In this document: piece by piece, positions 22,830 through 33,079 of the stretch
Layout of the letters: every line of letters starts with the position of its first letter
Numbering within the stretch: the first letter of the stretch is position 1
Origin: Primulina eburnea
Lineage: Eukaryota; Streptophyta; Magnoliopsida; Lamiales; Gesneriaceae
DNA length: 64,000 nt
Direction: 5' to 3'
Assembly (NCBI RefSeq): GCF_022965805.1
Contig: NW_027331298.1
Coordinates: forward strand, 36,001 to 100,000
Position numbers and translations under genes: made by a program
Notes under the pieces: model-generated
What the model was told of the DNA's origin: nothing
The model's input: only the letters and a program-made list of their open reading frames with translations
The model's database searches: none

Positions 22830-23275
22830 GATGCTTGTCGAATAATGGTCCAGGTAAAGGCTTAGCTAGTGGATCAACAACATTATCTGCGAAGCCGACT
22901 ATGTCAAAAGACACTTCTTCCTCTTTCCACAATCTCTCCGAGGATGTGGTACTTACTCAATACATGTTTGGACTTCTGATGAGACCTTGGCTCCTTTGCT
23001 TGAGCTAAAGCTCCCGTGTTGTCACCCAACACCGGGACAGGAGCAACTACATTAGGAATGACGTCCAACTCTTAGACGAAATTCCTTATCCAAACAGCCT
23101 CCCTTGCTGCATCTGATGCAGCAATGTATTCAGCCTCTGTGCTGGAATCCGTAATATTGTCTTGCTTGGAACTCTTCCAAGAGACAGCAGCACCGTTGAG
23201 CATGAATACAAAACCAGAGGTTGACTTCGAGTCATCGATATCGCTTTGGAAGCTAGAGTCGGTATAGCCTTCCAA
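22830..23275 (-). pseudogene. V RNase H domain, with in-frame stops
   Basis: [32 protein letters not shown] and [17 protein letters not shown] are the classic Ty1/copia RNase H blocks. The frame stops at 23072, then continues recognisably (DNTGALAQAKEPRSHQKSKH) to about 22830 with further stops. This is the C-terminal end of the copia polyprotein. Confidence 0.9.
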
Positions 23276-23280
23276 TTTTA

Positions 23281-24176
23281 GTTCTCCACCCCATAGACCA
23301 AGAACAATTTATTGGTCCTTCTCAACTACTTGAGTATGTCTTTCACAGCTTTTCAATGTGGAAGACCGGGGTCCGATTGATATCTACTCACTAGACTTAG
23401 TGCGAAAGCCACGTCAGGACGTGTAGATATCATCCCATACATGATGCTACCAATTGCCGAAGCATACGGAATGTGTGTCATCGCCACTATCTCTACATCA
23501 GTCTTGGGAGACAGACTTGGATAGGGACACGCCATGACACATTGGTAGATGTCCTCTCATGGACTCACCCATCGAGAACCGCTTCACGATGGTATCAATG
23601 TATGTGGACTGGGTGAGATCAAGCAATCTTTTCGATCTATCTCTATAGATCTGTATCACAATACAAAAGATGCTTCACCCAAGTCCTGCATCGAGAACTT
23701 ACTCGCTAACCATATCTTAGTTGATTGCAACATTCCTACATCATTCCCAATGATTAGAATGTCATCAACATAAAGCACCAGGAATGTCACAACACTCCCA
23801 CTGACCTTCTTATACACACAGGGTTCCTCAGGATTCTTAGTAAATCAAACTCTTTGATTGTACTCTCGAATTTAAGGTTCCAACTCCCAGATGCCTTCTT
23901 TAGACCATAAATAGATCTCTGAAGTTTGCATGCCATATGCTCATTTCCGACAGATGTAAACCCTTCAGGTTGAGACATGTAAATCTCTTCCTTAATATCC
24001 CCATTAAGAAAGGATGTCTTGACATCCATCTGCCATATCTCATAGTCATACCATGCAGCTATGGCTAGCAAAATCCTTATGGACTTGAGCATTGCAACTG
24101 GTGAAAAGGTTTCCTCAAAGTCAACTCCTTGTCTTTGAGTGTATACTTTTGCCACCAATCGCGCCTTGAAGGTCAA
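23281..24176 (-). pseudogene. V reverse transcriptase, frameshifted
   Basis: The N-terminal part (24176-23787) has KARLVAKVYTQRQGVDFEETF, MDVKTSFLNGDI and SIYGLKKASGSWN. The catalytic YVDD is readable near 23757-23780. The C-terminal part has YASAIGSIMYGMISTRPDVAFA. At least two frame changes separate the pieces. The order is that of a Ty1/copia RT. Confidence 0.9.
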
Positions 24177-24767
24177 TACCTTCCCATCCGCCCCAAGTCC
24201 CTATGGGAACCGTTCCCTCAGGTGGATCTATAAGATCCCACACTTGGTTTGAATGCATGGAATTCAACTCAGATTCCATAGCTTCAAGCCATTTGGATGA
24301 ATCGGCATCAGATAACGCTTCCTTGAAGGTCCTTGTATCACATCCATGGTTAGGCTCATCATGGCCCTCTTCAAGAAGCAGACATACCTCATTGGTGGTC
24401 TCGAGACTCTCTCGGATCTTCTAGGAGCTTGTATCTCCTCTCTTGGCTCTTCGGGTGTGGGTTCTTCAATTGTGGGTGTTTCTCGAACCTCTTCGAGTTC
24501 TATCATCTCCCCTTTTCTATCCAATAGAAATTCCTTTTCCAAAAAGGTTGCATTCCTAGAAACAAACACCTTTGTTTCTTGGGGATGATAGAAGTAGTAT
24601 CCAATCGAATTCATTGGATATCCCACAAAGTAGCATAAAATGGATCGACTATCCAATTTATCTCCCACTACCTGCTTCATAAGCAGGGCACCCCATATTC
24701 TATGATAAGAATACTTAGGAGGCTTACCCATCCATATCTCATATGGTGTATGCCTTTGAATGGACAT
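24177..24767 (-). pseudogene. V integrase C-terminal region and linker to RT
   Basis: The frame begins SIQRHTPYEIWMGKPPKYSYHRIWG, the segment after the copia integrase core. It runs through SMNSIGYYFYHPQETKVFVSRN and an acidic, proline-rich linker (TIEEPTPEEPREEI) to RRSERVSRPPMRY. The catalytic core that should precede it is absent. Confidence 0.85.
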
Positions 24768-25220
24768 TTAGTAGAATATCTTTTAATTTTAAGTTATAGA
24801 GATCGTTTTCAAGTTCTCAAGTACCAATAAAACATTCATTCATGTAAATGTTGCAAACACCTTTGCAAAATAAACAAGAATATCCATTTTTATCACAATA
24901 GAAATGGAAACAATGTTTTTTTTTTCACCAAAATGGTACAAACAAAACATCTCTTAAAAATAACTTAAAATCATTGTTCAACAATAAGTAAACATTTCTT
25001 AAGGTCTTGGCAGCAACTCTTGCTCCATAGCCATTCTCAAGAAGGTCACACCTTCCTTAAGCATTCTACTTCTTCCCATCACCTGTAACCCATTACAGAG
25101 ATGTGAGTCATAACCGGTATCTAATACCAAAGAAGTAGAGTTAATTGAAATGTTTACTTCAATTTAGAACATACCGTTTCCAGAACTCTTCTGGGCCAGA
25201 TATTCCTTGCAATTTCGCCT
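24768..25220 (-). pseudogene. V protease and pre-integrase remnants; integrase core deleted
   Basis: On the minus strand, after the gag zinc knuckle, a short protease-like piece VLDTGYDSHLCNGLQ is readable. A degraded pre-integrase segment (NIVSISIVIKMDILVY) follows, then the integrase C-terminus begins. Only about 450 bp separate gag from the integrase tail, so the zinc-binding and DDE core parts are missing. Confidence 0.75.
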
Positions 25221-26030
25221 CTAATGTCCAGGCTTCTTGCAGTGATGACAAACATCACTAGTCTTGTCAGCCCTAACTGGTGTGGCTGCCACAACGAGAT
25301 TCGGAGATTGCCTCATCAAGGGCACGTTCTTCTTGGGACGTTGGAAAGAACTATTCTTTCCCTTCCAATGTGGATCAATCTTCGTACCAGATGAAGAACC
25401 CACATAAAGAACCAACTTCTCTTTCTTGATGGTTGATTCAAACGTAACAAGCATATTCACCAACTCCTCAAGGGTCGGTTCAATCTTGTTCATGTTGAAG
25501 TTCACCACAAAAGGATCAAATGAGCTAGGCAATGATAAGAGCAACACGTCGGTGGTCAACTCCGAAGGCAATATCAGATCCATGCCAACGAGCTTGTCCA
25601 CGAGCCCGATCACCTTTAGGCCATGCTCATGGACCGAGGTCCCATCTTGCATGCGCAGAGTGATCAGCTCTTTGACGGTAGCATGCCTAAGAGGACGTGT
25701 TTGCTCACCAAAGAGCTCCTTGAGGTGCAAATGAATGTCAGCAGCACTCTTTGCACCCTCGAAACGCCTCTGCAGCTCATCATTCATAGAAGTTAGCATA
25801 TAACACCTGGCTATCAAGTCATGGTCACACCATTCCTTGTAAGCCTGCAATTCCTCAGGATTGTAGTCAGTCGGAGCCTCAACAGGGGGCGACTCAGTCA
25901 GTGTATATGCTACCCTTCCCAAATTCAAGACGATTTTCAGGTTTCTTAGCCAAGTGAGGTAAATAGGTCCAGTTAATATGTGTTTGTCGAGTATTACGGA
26001 TATCGGATTGCGAATCGAAGACATTGTCAA
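25221..26030 (-). pseudogene. gag: V gag, stop inside the zinc knuckle
   Basis: The 269-codon frame starts at ATG near 26030 (MTMSSIRNPISVILDKHILTG). It has the copia gag core: TWLRNLKIVLN, LIARCYMLTSMNDELQRRF, LHLKELFGEQTRPLRHATVKEL, LPSSFDPFVVNFNMNKIEPTLEELVNML. It ends in the CCHC knuckle CHHCKKPGH followed by TAG where tryptophan is expected, then RRNC in frame. That is a single G-to-A change on the coding strand. Otherwise the gag is full length. Confidence 0.92.
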
Positions 26031-27782
26031 TTTGTACTGAAAAGTAAAAACAGATAAATGTTGGTGACTATTTTAAAATATTTAGTAAGATATGAAGTTT
26101 GGACTTTTAATTCATAAATATTTGCTCCCACTGTTTTGACATCTTTCACTACCCTCTAGTGAAAACGGGAAACTCCTTTCCTCAGTAGGTACGTAAGGTC
26201 CAATTAGCGAATTATGATCCCGAATAATATCAGCCAATCACAATTCCTAAAAGGTAGTTTCCAATTGCATCACAATGCAACCCTCTACGTAAACTTTTGT
26301 CTCACGTTTGATTAGGACCCAATAATATGACGTCGTTCATCTTCACGTGTCAAGCCTTACCCATCGATGTTGAACCTTAATGGACGGTCGCCATGAGTTC
26401 CCCCAATAATATGAGCCGAAATCATGGGAGTTCCACGTAGTTCACATCACCATGTCAATGGATGTCACAGCTTTCCGGCACCCAAAGCTCCCCCAATAAT
26501 ATGAGCCGAGCCCCGTGTACGGGTAGCGTTCATCATGCACCCATTGTCGATGGAAGACAAGGAAATTATAAACAAATTTATAATTCCCCTTTTCGGGCTT
26601 GATATTAATTTTGAATTTTATTCAAAATGAGGGTTTTTAATTTCGAAAGGTCTCATCATTAATTTTATTTTAAAAGCTCGCCATGTTTGATCATATGTTT
26701 GCCGGATTCATGCAACTTTGTTATTATCATAATAATAACGCACATACTCATTATTTATAACATATCATGCATATATTATAAACAGTAAACAAACAAGGAT
26801 GATCAATCGCCACAATACTAACGGACCGTGTGAGCTAAACACGGGCCTAGGTCCAATCCTAGGGAAATGCACGGGATGCAAATGCAACTATTACATAAGC
26901 TTCCAATATTTACATGTCTTCGATCTTCATAATCATCATGGCCACCATCTTCCAATCTTGATCATCCACTATACTAATATTTACAAATAAATATCCATGG
27001 CAAATAGGGATACATCTCATGGGGTGGGAACGGGCCATAAACCAAGCCCACTTTAAATTGATAATTATTACAATCATTCAACACAAAATATCCTAGCATA
27101 CACCTAGCAAATTGGGCTTGGGCTTTTGATCATCCTTCATGCATAATATCACATATCATACACCATCAATTAATTATCACAATAATTAATTGATCCAATG
27201 ATATATATCTTGATCCAATCACTAACCGCCACGATTATAAACTAAATTAACAAAGTATACAAACACCTTTGTCTACTTTCCAATTAATTTATTTATAACC
27301 GAATTTCTTATAAATCACAATTTACTATAAATAATTAAAGTCCAAATTCAATTATTTATTTTATGAGGAAAAATTTGCAACTTTTGTAATTTTAAACTTA
27401 AGGGCCCAAAACTTATTTTTCGCCCATTTAAAATTCACAAATATGTTAGCCATCCAATGGCCCAACAACTCAAGGCCCATGACACTTTGATATTTCAAAA
27501 CACCTTTTGAAAACCCTAGCCGTCATCGCCGTCGCCGGAGCTCCGTCGCCGGATTCCGGCCAACTTACAAAATTTTTTTTTTTTTTTATTAAATTGATGG
27601 GGCTGTTCGGGCAGCCCCTCGGGCTGCCCTAGCTGCCCGAAACGGGCAGCCCCTCGGGCAGCCCGAGCTGCCCGAAATCCCCATTGTAATGCCTTGATTT
27701 TTCTTGCAAATTTCATTCTCATGCGGTTAGAAATCAATCTCAATATAATATCTTGTATTTGCTACACAAAATCGTAACCATA
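26031..27782 (-). other. Long leader of V
   Basis: About 1.75 kb without a supported gene between gag and the primer site, unusually long for a copia leader. It contains four copies of a CCCaATAATATgAgcc-like block near 26220, 26318, 26402 and 26492, spaced 84-98 bp, suggesting a diverged roughly 90-bp tandem repeat. Near the primer site it has a GC-rich palindromic block (27595-27680) and a poly-T tract (27573-27587). Confidence 0.65.
27595..27680. repeat. GC-rich palindromic repeats in the V leader
   Basis: Alternating CGGGCAGCCCCTCGGGC and its reverse complement GGGCTGCCC / AGCTGCCCG occur several times, so the segment can fold into strong hairpins. A shortened version is visible just after the N gap at 20467. 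Confidence 0.8.
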
Positions 27783-27794
27783 GCTCTGATACCA
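27783..27794 (-). promoter_or_regulatory. Primer binding site of V (initiator tRNA-Met)
   Basis: The plus strand reads GCTCTGATACCA, the complement of TGGTATCAGAGC used by many plant elements. It is two bases inside LTR B. Confidence 0.9.
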
Positions 27795-27796
27795 CT

Positions 27797-29963
27797 TGAA
27801 AGGGGATCGGTTACGGTGACCGGAAGCGCAACGGAAGTCAAAAATTTCGATTTTTGTTCAAAAAATTTCGGCCACCTCAATGATTTGTGCAACAAATACA
27901 ATAAAACACAAAATGACATTCATAGGGTGTTTTAAGAAAATATACCTATCAATCTCAAAGATTGATGCAATGGCTCCAACCTTGTTGTCAAACAACAAAG
28001 CTCTTCAAAGGAAGACAAATCTACAAGCCTCCAAGCCTCCTTCTTTCCTTCAAAATCAAGCCCACCACCAACTAGGTAGATCCCCTCTTAATTTGCACTA
28101 GAAAATTAAGAGGATTTTTCAAAGAGAAGAGAGTGTTTTTCTCCAACAATTGAAGAACACAAAAGAGAGAAAAAAAAAATTTTTTTGGGAGAGAATGAGA
28201 GTGAGTTTCGGCCATCATGCTTGGAGGGAGAGGGAGAATGAGTTAATTGCATGTCTTGGTGTTGCAAAAAGCAAAAGTGAAAAAGTTGCATGCCATGCAA
28301 TTTTTTATTCAAAAGTAATCTCCACCTCTTCACCTCCCAAGCATGTATATTATATGGTTTTTATCAAAATAAAAACCATGGACTAAATTTAATTATCTCA
28401 AACATATTTGAGACTAATTAAACATTACTTGAATTTACCCAAGTCCCACTAGTTAAATAATTAATTTAAATTGAGCTCTACAAGACTCAATATAATTTAA
28501 TTAATTCAACACTTGAATTAATTTAATTATTTGGACTCTACTAGGTCCACTAGTGTTTAATTAATTCAACACTTGAATTAATTTAATTTAGTCCATAATA
28601 ATGTTTATGAAAATCACAATTTTCAAATACATTATTCACTTGGCCAAATTTTAATTTAGGAACACTTCCATAAATTAAAATTTACATTTCTCTCATAGAA
28701 GTCATACTTCTATTTTTCTTTACACTTATAAACTCATTTATAAGTCGTTAAACACATTGAACTATTTTCTCCTTTATAGAAGTCATACTTCTAATTTTCC
28801 TCACGCTTATAAACTCCTTTATAAGCCGTTCAACACATTGAACTATTTTTACTTCTCAACGGGATCTAGAAAGCTAGTACTTGTGTGGCCCTCAATGGTT
28901 CATTGATACAACTAGCCGTGGGTTCACATCTCCATGTGATTCGGACTAAACATGTCCTTATATGAGCATACCCCAATTGCTCCATTCTTACTTATCAACT
29001 CCTTGATAATAAGAACGTCAGAACTCAAGTCTGATAGTACCCAACCAATCATGTTAAACGCCTAGCAGCATCGGTTACATGATTCCCTAGGTATCAAATG
29101 ATAGTGCCTGCAAGAACCATTATATTATGGTTAGCGTACAGTACGGTCCCTTCAACTCATATATCCCGACCGATTCGACAACCATTGGTTTATCGAGAGT
29201 TGTCAATGAATCGATACTATGTGTCATGTCGTAGTTGCATCAATGGTGTAATCTATGAAACCCCTTTCATAATTACCAACATACTCTGATCAGAGATTTC
29301 AACCTACATACACATGATAACACATAGGATATCCATACCCGAAGGTAAGCGGTGAATCCCCGACTACAATGCATCGACTCCTACGTGTTTCGACAGAACA
29401 CCCAACCTTGCCACCTGATGACCCCATGAGAGTCGGTAAACAAGTCAAAGTGTAATTCTAGCACATAGAGTCTCAATGTTGTCCCGGGTCATAAGGACTA
29501 ATGGTGTACAACCATAAACCAGGACGTTTCCACTCGATAAGTGAGAACCACTTGGAAAGTCCTTTAATGGAGGGTTGTTCAGTGCACTCTACTAGGAGCA
29601 CCTATCTGCATGCTCGGACATCACAATGTCCCCTACCAATGAAACATGGTACTCACATCGCAGATACTAGTCTCTAACTCGAGCGGCCTATATCCTCCTT
29701 AGTGGCGGCTGAATCGACTAAGAACGGTTTAGAATATACAGTATTCCAAATATGAGTTTCATGATACTCATCATATGAGCATCTCATATTCTTTCTACTA
29801 TTTGTATATTCAAGGGCTTTATCTATGCAACTAGCATGGGTATACAGATAAAGATTTGCCAAAATAATAATTTCAAATATTATTAAAATAAAGATTGCTT
29901 ATACATAGAGTTTCATTGTGAACACTCGGCCAACACTTGGCTCGACGGGCACCTACTCCAACA
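27797..29963 (-). repeat. LTR B of V, 5' LTR (2167 bp)
   Basis: TG at 27797 and CA at 29962-29963. The right flank begins ATACT inside the gag of S. Its U3 side nearly matches LTR A; its U5 side instead resembles that of solo LTR C (end sequence CCGTTGCGCTTCCGG when read on the element strand). Small open frames conserved between A, B and C are explained by LTR homology. Confidence 0.92.
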
Positions 29964-30383
29964 ATACTAACTTATCCCACCAAGTCGTAGCATAGTCGGT
30001 AAACTCACTGCAAGCTCGTCTTACCTTCATTACTTCAGTATAATCATCCCGGCTCTCAAATACACACTCCATTCTCTCTTCCCACTCAAGGTACACCTTT
30101 GGATCAGCTTCCCCACTGAAAAATGGAATTGTCATCTTCATACCACTCTGTCTATACCCTTCCCGGCTTCTATACCCCTTATCCTCATCAAATCTCCTAT
30201 AACGATCCATGTTCAACAACGTATCTCCTCCAACTCTACTACCTCGCCTATTCTCATCAATATGCATATCATACATCTCCTCTTCTTCACACCTCCGATA
30301 TTTTTTTCGTTGAGGCTAAACTCCTTCTCCCACCTTCTATCCAACCCTCCTAACATCGTTTTAAATTGACGTCCGTCAATCAT
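29964..30383 (-). pseudogene. gag: S gag N-terminal part, frameshifted and truncated by V
   Basis: The likely start is ATG at 30381-30383 (MIDGRQFKTMLGGLD). The frame changes in an A-rich run near 30300 and continues as EEEEMYDMHIDENRRG to the capsid block FFSGEADPKVYLEWEERMECVF and EFTDYATTWWDKL, where V is inserted. About 130 codons remain. The ATG lies just inside a predicted 3' splice site. Confidence 0.8.
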
Positions 30384-31317
30384 TATACCTGCAAGAAAAA
30401 GGTTAGTATAAAAAAATAAAGAATAAAGTTTCATCACCACAAATTCTCACTAGTCACTCCAATGCAAATTCACTCGCACTCGTCTTTTTCCCTCACCACA
30501 AAACCTCACAAATCACTCCAATGAAAATTCACTCCACTCAAATATTTTCACTCAAGTGAGAATTCTCGAGGGGCGCTTAAGTATCGTGGCTTCCACGTAT
30601 CAAACTTATGAGATCAATCCTGTGACGCTTGAAATTCGACTCACTTAGACCACACAAGAATAAGCAACTTTGGAAATTGACTAGAATGCGACTAAATGAC
30701 AAGGACAAACTTAACGCTGCAATATAAGCGCTAAAATTCAAACAAACACCCGATTCAAAAAAAAAATTTTTTTTCTTCTTTTTTTTTTCGGGTGAACAGT
30801 ACGCTACAGTACCGTGAACAGTAACTCCGTCGAATGAACAGTAACTCCTAACTCCGGAAAGAACAGTACTCGCGATGAACAGTAATCGCGAAATCCGACG
30901 ATGAATAGTATTCACAAATCCGACGATGAACAGTAAAATCGTCTATGAATAGTGATCCCGGCAACGAACAGTAATTCCGGCTTGTGAACATTAATTTCGA
31001 TACGTGAACAGTAACTCAGATTGTGAACAGTAACTTTTATGAACAGTACTTCCGATGAACAGTAATTACGCCGCGATGAATAGTAATCGCGGTGAACAGT
31101 AACTCCGGTATGAACAGTGTTTCCGCTGCGATGAACAGTAAGTCCGTCGATTTGAATAGTAATTCCGGCAATGAACAGTGTCGGCGTTGAACAGTAACCT
31201 CGAATTTTTTATTTTTTTTTTGTAGATTCAACAACAACGTAGAAATCGCTACACGAAAATCGGTATTGAAATCCTACGAAGAATTGAATGGATACGCTTA
31301 CTTGAATCAAAAACCTT
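30384..31317 (-). other. Leader of S with a predicted intron
   Basis: On the minus strand a TACTAAC branch-point box (30402-30408) and pyrimidine-rich CTTTTTCTTGCAG end at 30389, six bases before the gag ATG. A GTAAGCG donor-like site lies at 31301-31295, just after the primer site. These would define a leader intron of about 913 nt containing the whole GAACAGTAA repeat block. Splicing is inferred from sequence only. Confidence 0.5.
30794..31200. repeat. About 21 GAACAGTAA-like boxes in the S leader
   Basis: By eye I count 21 copies of GAACAGTAA or one- to two-base variants (GAATAGTAA, GAACAGTGT, GAACATTAA) in about 400 bp. They are on average about 20 bp apart, separated by variable CG-containing spacers such as TCCGTCGA or TCCGGC. 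All copies have the same orientation, TTACTGTTC on the element strand. Confidence 0.88.
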
Positions 31318-31331
31318 GAGCTCTGATACCA
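31318..31331 (-). promoter_or_regulatory. Primer binding site of S (initiator tRNA-Met)
   Basis: The plus strand reads GAGCTCTGATACCA, the complement of TGGTATCAGAGCTC, two bases inside the LTR start at 31334. Confidence 0.9.
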
Positions 31332-31333
31332 AA

Positions 31334-32123
31334 TGATGTGAATCTTGATACGAATAAATAGCAAACACGATTAAAAGTGAATCGCACCCTCTATTCAATT
31401 ACAATAACAAGACGCGTGTGTTTTCCCGATCTTTTGATTCAAGTATTGTGTGATATTCACCTCTAAACTAGCAAGAGTTTAGCAACAAATAAACACGAGA
31501 GAAACAATCGCGTTTCGAGAGAACCTCCAAAGAACCCGCCCTTGGCAACCCTCGTGATACTCGATTGAAAAACGCCACAAAAGATAAATCTTTTGATATG
31601 TTTGATTTGATACAACGCAAAAGTTATAACGAAACTTAAGCTTGTGTTGAGAGAATTCTCAATATCATAAAAGATGAATAATAATCAATGTTGTGTTTAC
31701 AATCAATAAAATTCGTCTATATATTGACTACAAATAAAAAAGATATGAAATCTAGTTACCAAAATAAATAAAACTCTTATTTAGGAAAATAACTCTCCGT
31801 CCAAACTAAAGGGCACGGACCCCGTGTAGGCCTCCGGGTGAGAGTCCGTGTAGGCTCTGTAAAATTACTCTCCGGAAAACAATGGACACGGACCCAGTGC
31901 ACAGGTCCGTGCTCGGGTCCATGTAGACTCGGGTTTCTCTTCCTCAAATGTAATGGACACGGACCCCGTGTACTGGTCCGTGCTCGGGTCCGTGCAGCCT
32001 CGGTTCCTCAAAATAATGCTTGAATAATGTTCCTTCGGCTTTCCAACGTGCTCCCATGCATCACGAGCCCTTCTCCCTTGCTTATCAATAATTTGAACAC
32101 CATGCCCGGCCAGATTCACATCA
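31334..32123 (-). repeat. 5' LTR of S (790 bp)
   Basis: The ends form a perfect 10-bp inverted repeat, TGATGTGAAT at 31334 and ATTCACATCA ending at 32123. The LTR contains GC-rich self-complementary repeats at about 31808-32010. It is inserted in the integrase frame of T immediately before ATAGTG. Confidence 0.9.
31808..32010. repeat. GC-rich self-complementary repeats in the S LTR
   Basis: CACGGACCC and its complement GGGTCCGTG or GGTCCGTG recur. Two longer near-identical units lie at about 31880-31935 and 31960-32012, each reading GGACACGGACCC, then GGTCCGTGCTCGGGTCC. The pieces can pair with each other. Confidence 0.8.
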
Positions 32124-33029
32124 ATAGTGAAACTGCATGGAGTACCGGCAAGTATATTGTCTGATAGAGATCTAAGATTCGTTTCAAGATTTTGGAAAAG
32201 TTTTCAAAAGGCCATAGGAACCAAAGTTACGCTCAGCACGGCCTATCATCCTCAGACTGATGGCCAAACTGAGAGGACAATTCAGACCCTTGAAGACATG
32301 TTGAGAGCATGTGCATTAGATTTTTCTGGAAATTGGAGCGAACAGTTACCTCTGATTGAATTTGCCTATAACAACAGTTATCACAGTAGGATTGAGATGG
32401 CCCCATATGAGGCCCTATATGGTCGGAAGTGTAGATCGCCCTTATACTGGGATGAAGTCGGAGAAAAAGCTATCACCGGGCCAGAGCTCATTCAAATAAC
32501 TGTCGATAAAGTAGCCATAATCAAAGAAAGACTCAAGGCAGCTCAGGACAGACAAAAGAGTTGGTCTGATTTGAAAAGAAGGCCTTTGGAACTAGAGATC
32601 GGAGAAAAAGCTTACGTCAAAGTCTCTCCCATGAAAGGAGTAGTTCGGTTCAGCAAATCCGGCAAGTTGAACCCAAGATATGTGGGATCGTTCGAAATAC
32701 TGGATAAGGTGGGAACTTTAGCTTATCGACTGGCTTTACCGCCTGAGATGTCCAGAATACATAATGTTTTCCACATCTCACAACTACGAAAATATGTCCC
32801 GGACCCGAACCATGTACTTAAAGTTACACCTCTAATGATCGAAGGTAATCTGAACGAGGAACTCAAATATGAACAAGTCCCTATCCGAATAGTGGACACT
32901 AAAGACCAAGTGTTGAGACACCGGACCATCCCATATGTCAAAGTACAGTGGTCAAACCATACTGAAAGAGAGGCAACTTGGGAACTCGAAGAAAAGATGC
33001 GGTCGCAATACCCTCACCTATTTGAATAA
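32124..33029 (+). pseudogene. T integrase, C-terminal half, truncated by S
   Basis: The open frame starts at the S border with [19 protein letters not shown]. It contains the last two acidic residues of the catalytic core (SDRD and GQTERTIQ), [20 protein letters not shown], the SH3-like region [17 protein letters not shown] and [15 protein letters not shown]. The chromodomain-like end is [19 protein letters not shown]. It stops normally at TAA. The sequence is uninterrupted from the break to the stop, so T was still intact here when S inserted, or has decayed little since. Confidence 0.92.
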
Positions 33030-33079
33030 TCAAGTTAATGCAAGTTTCGAGGACGAAACTTTCAATAAGGAGGGAGGGA
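33030..33079 (+). other. Short 3' untranslated region and polypurine tract of T
   Basis: TTTCGAGGACGAAAC, common at this place in chromovirus-type elements, is followed by AAGGAGGGAGGGA (33067-33079), the polypurine tract next to the LTR start TGTGAGAACCC. Confidence 0.85.

Larger units (their letters stand above)
20467..29963 (-). mobile_element. V: Ty1/copia element with an extra leader fragment on its left (recombinant tandem structure)
   Basis: Two LTRs in direct orientation (20600-22773 and 27797-29963) bracket a 5-kb interior coding on the minus strand: gag, protease remnant, integrase C-terminus, RT and RNase H. Left of the first LTR, 20467-20599 repeats the element's own leader and primer site (27664-27796). 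So LTR A is also the 5' LTR of another copy that is now mostly missing or in the gap. The right border interrupts the gag of S. Coding capacity is destroyed by stops, frameshifts and loss of the integrase core. Confidence 0.92.
29964..32123 (-). mobile_element. S: Ty3/gypsy element 5' end (LTR, leader, gag start), interrupted by V
   Basis: A complete LTR (31334-32123), initiator-Met primer site, roughly 0.9-kb leader and the first part of gag are present on the minus strand. The rest was displaced by V at 29963/29964. Its right border interrupts the integrase of T. The gag type (DPKVYLEWEERMECVF, EFTDYATTWWDKL) is one I associate with chromoviruses other than the G/Y/Z group. Confidence 0.88.

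Noticed and set aside
21908..29289. Small conserved frame (about 63 codons, starting MIVPARTI) present in LTRs A, B and C
   Set aside because: Conservation follows from the three LTR copies being homologous; no domain, and the frame is on the strand opposite to V.
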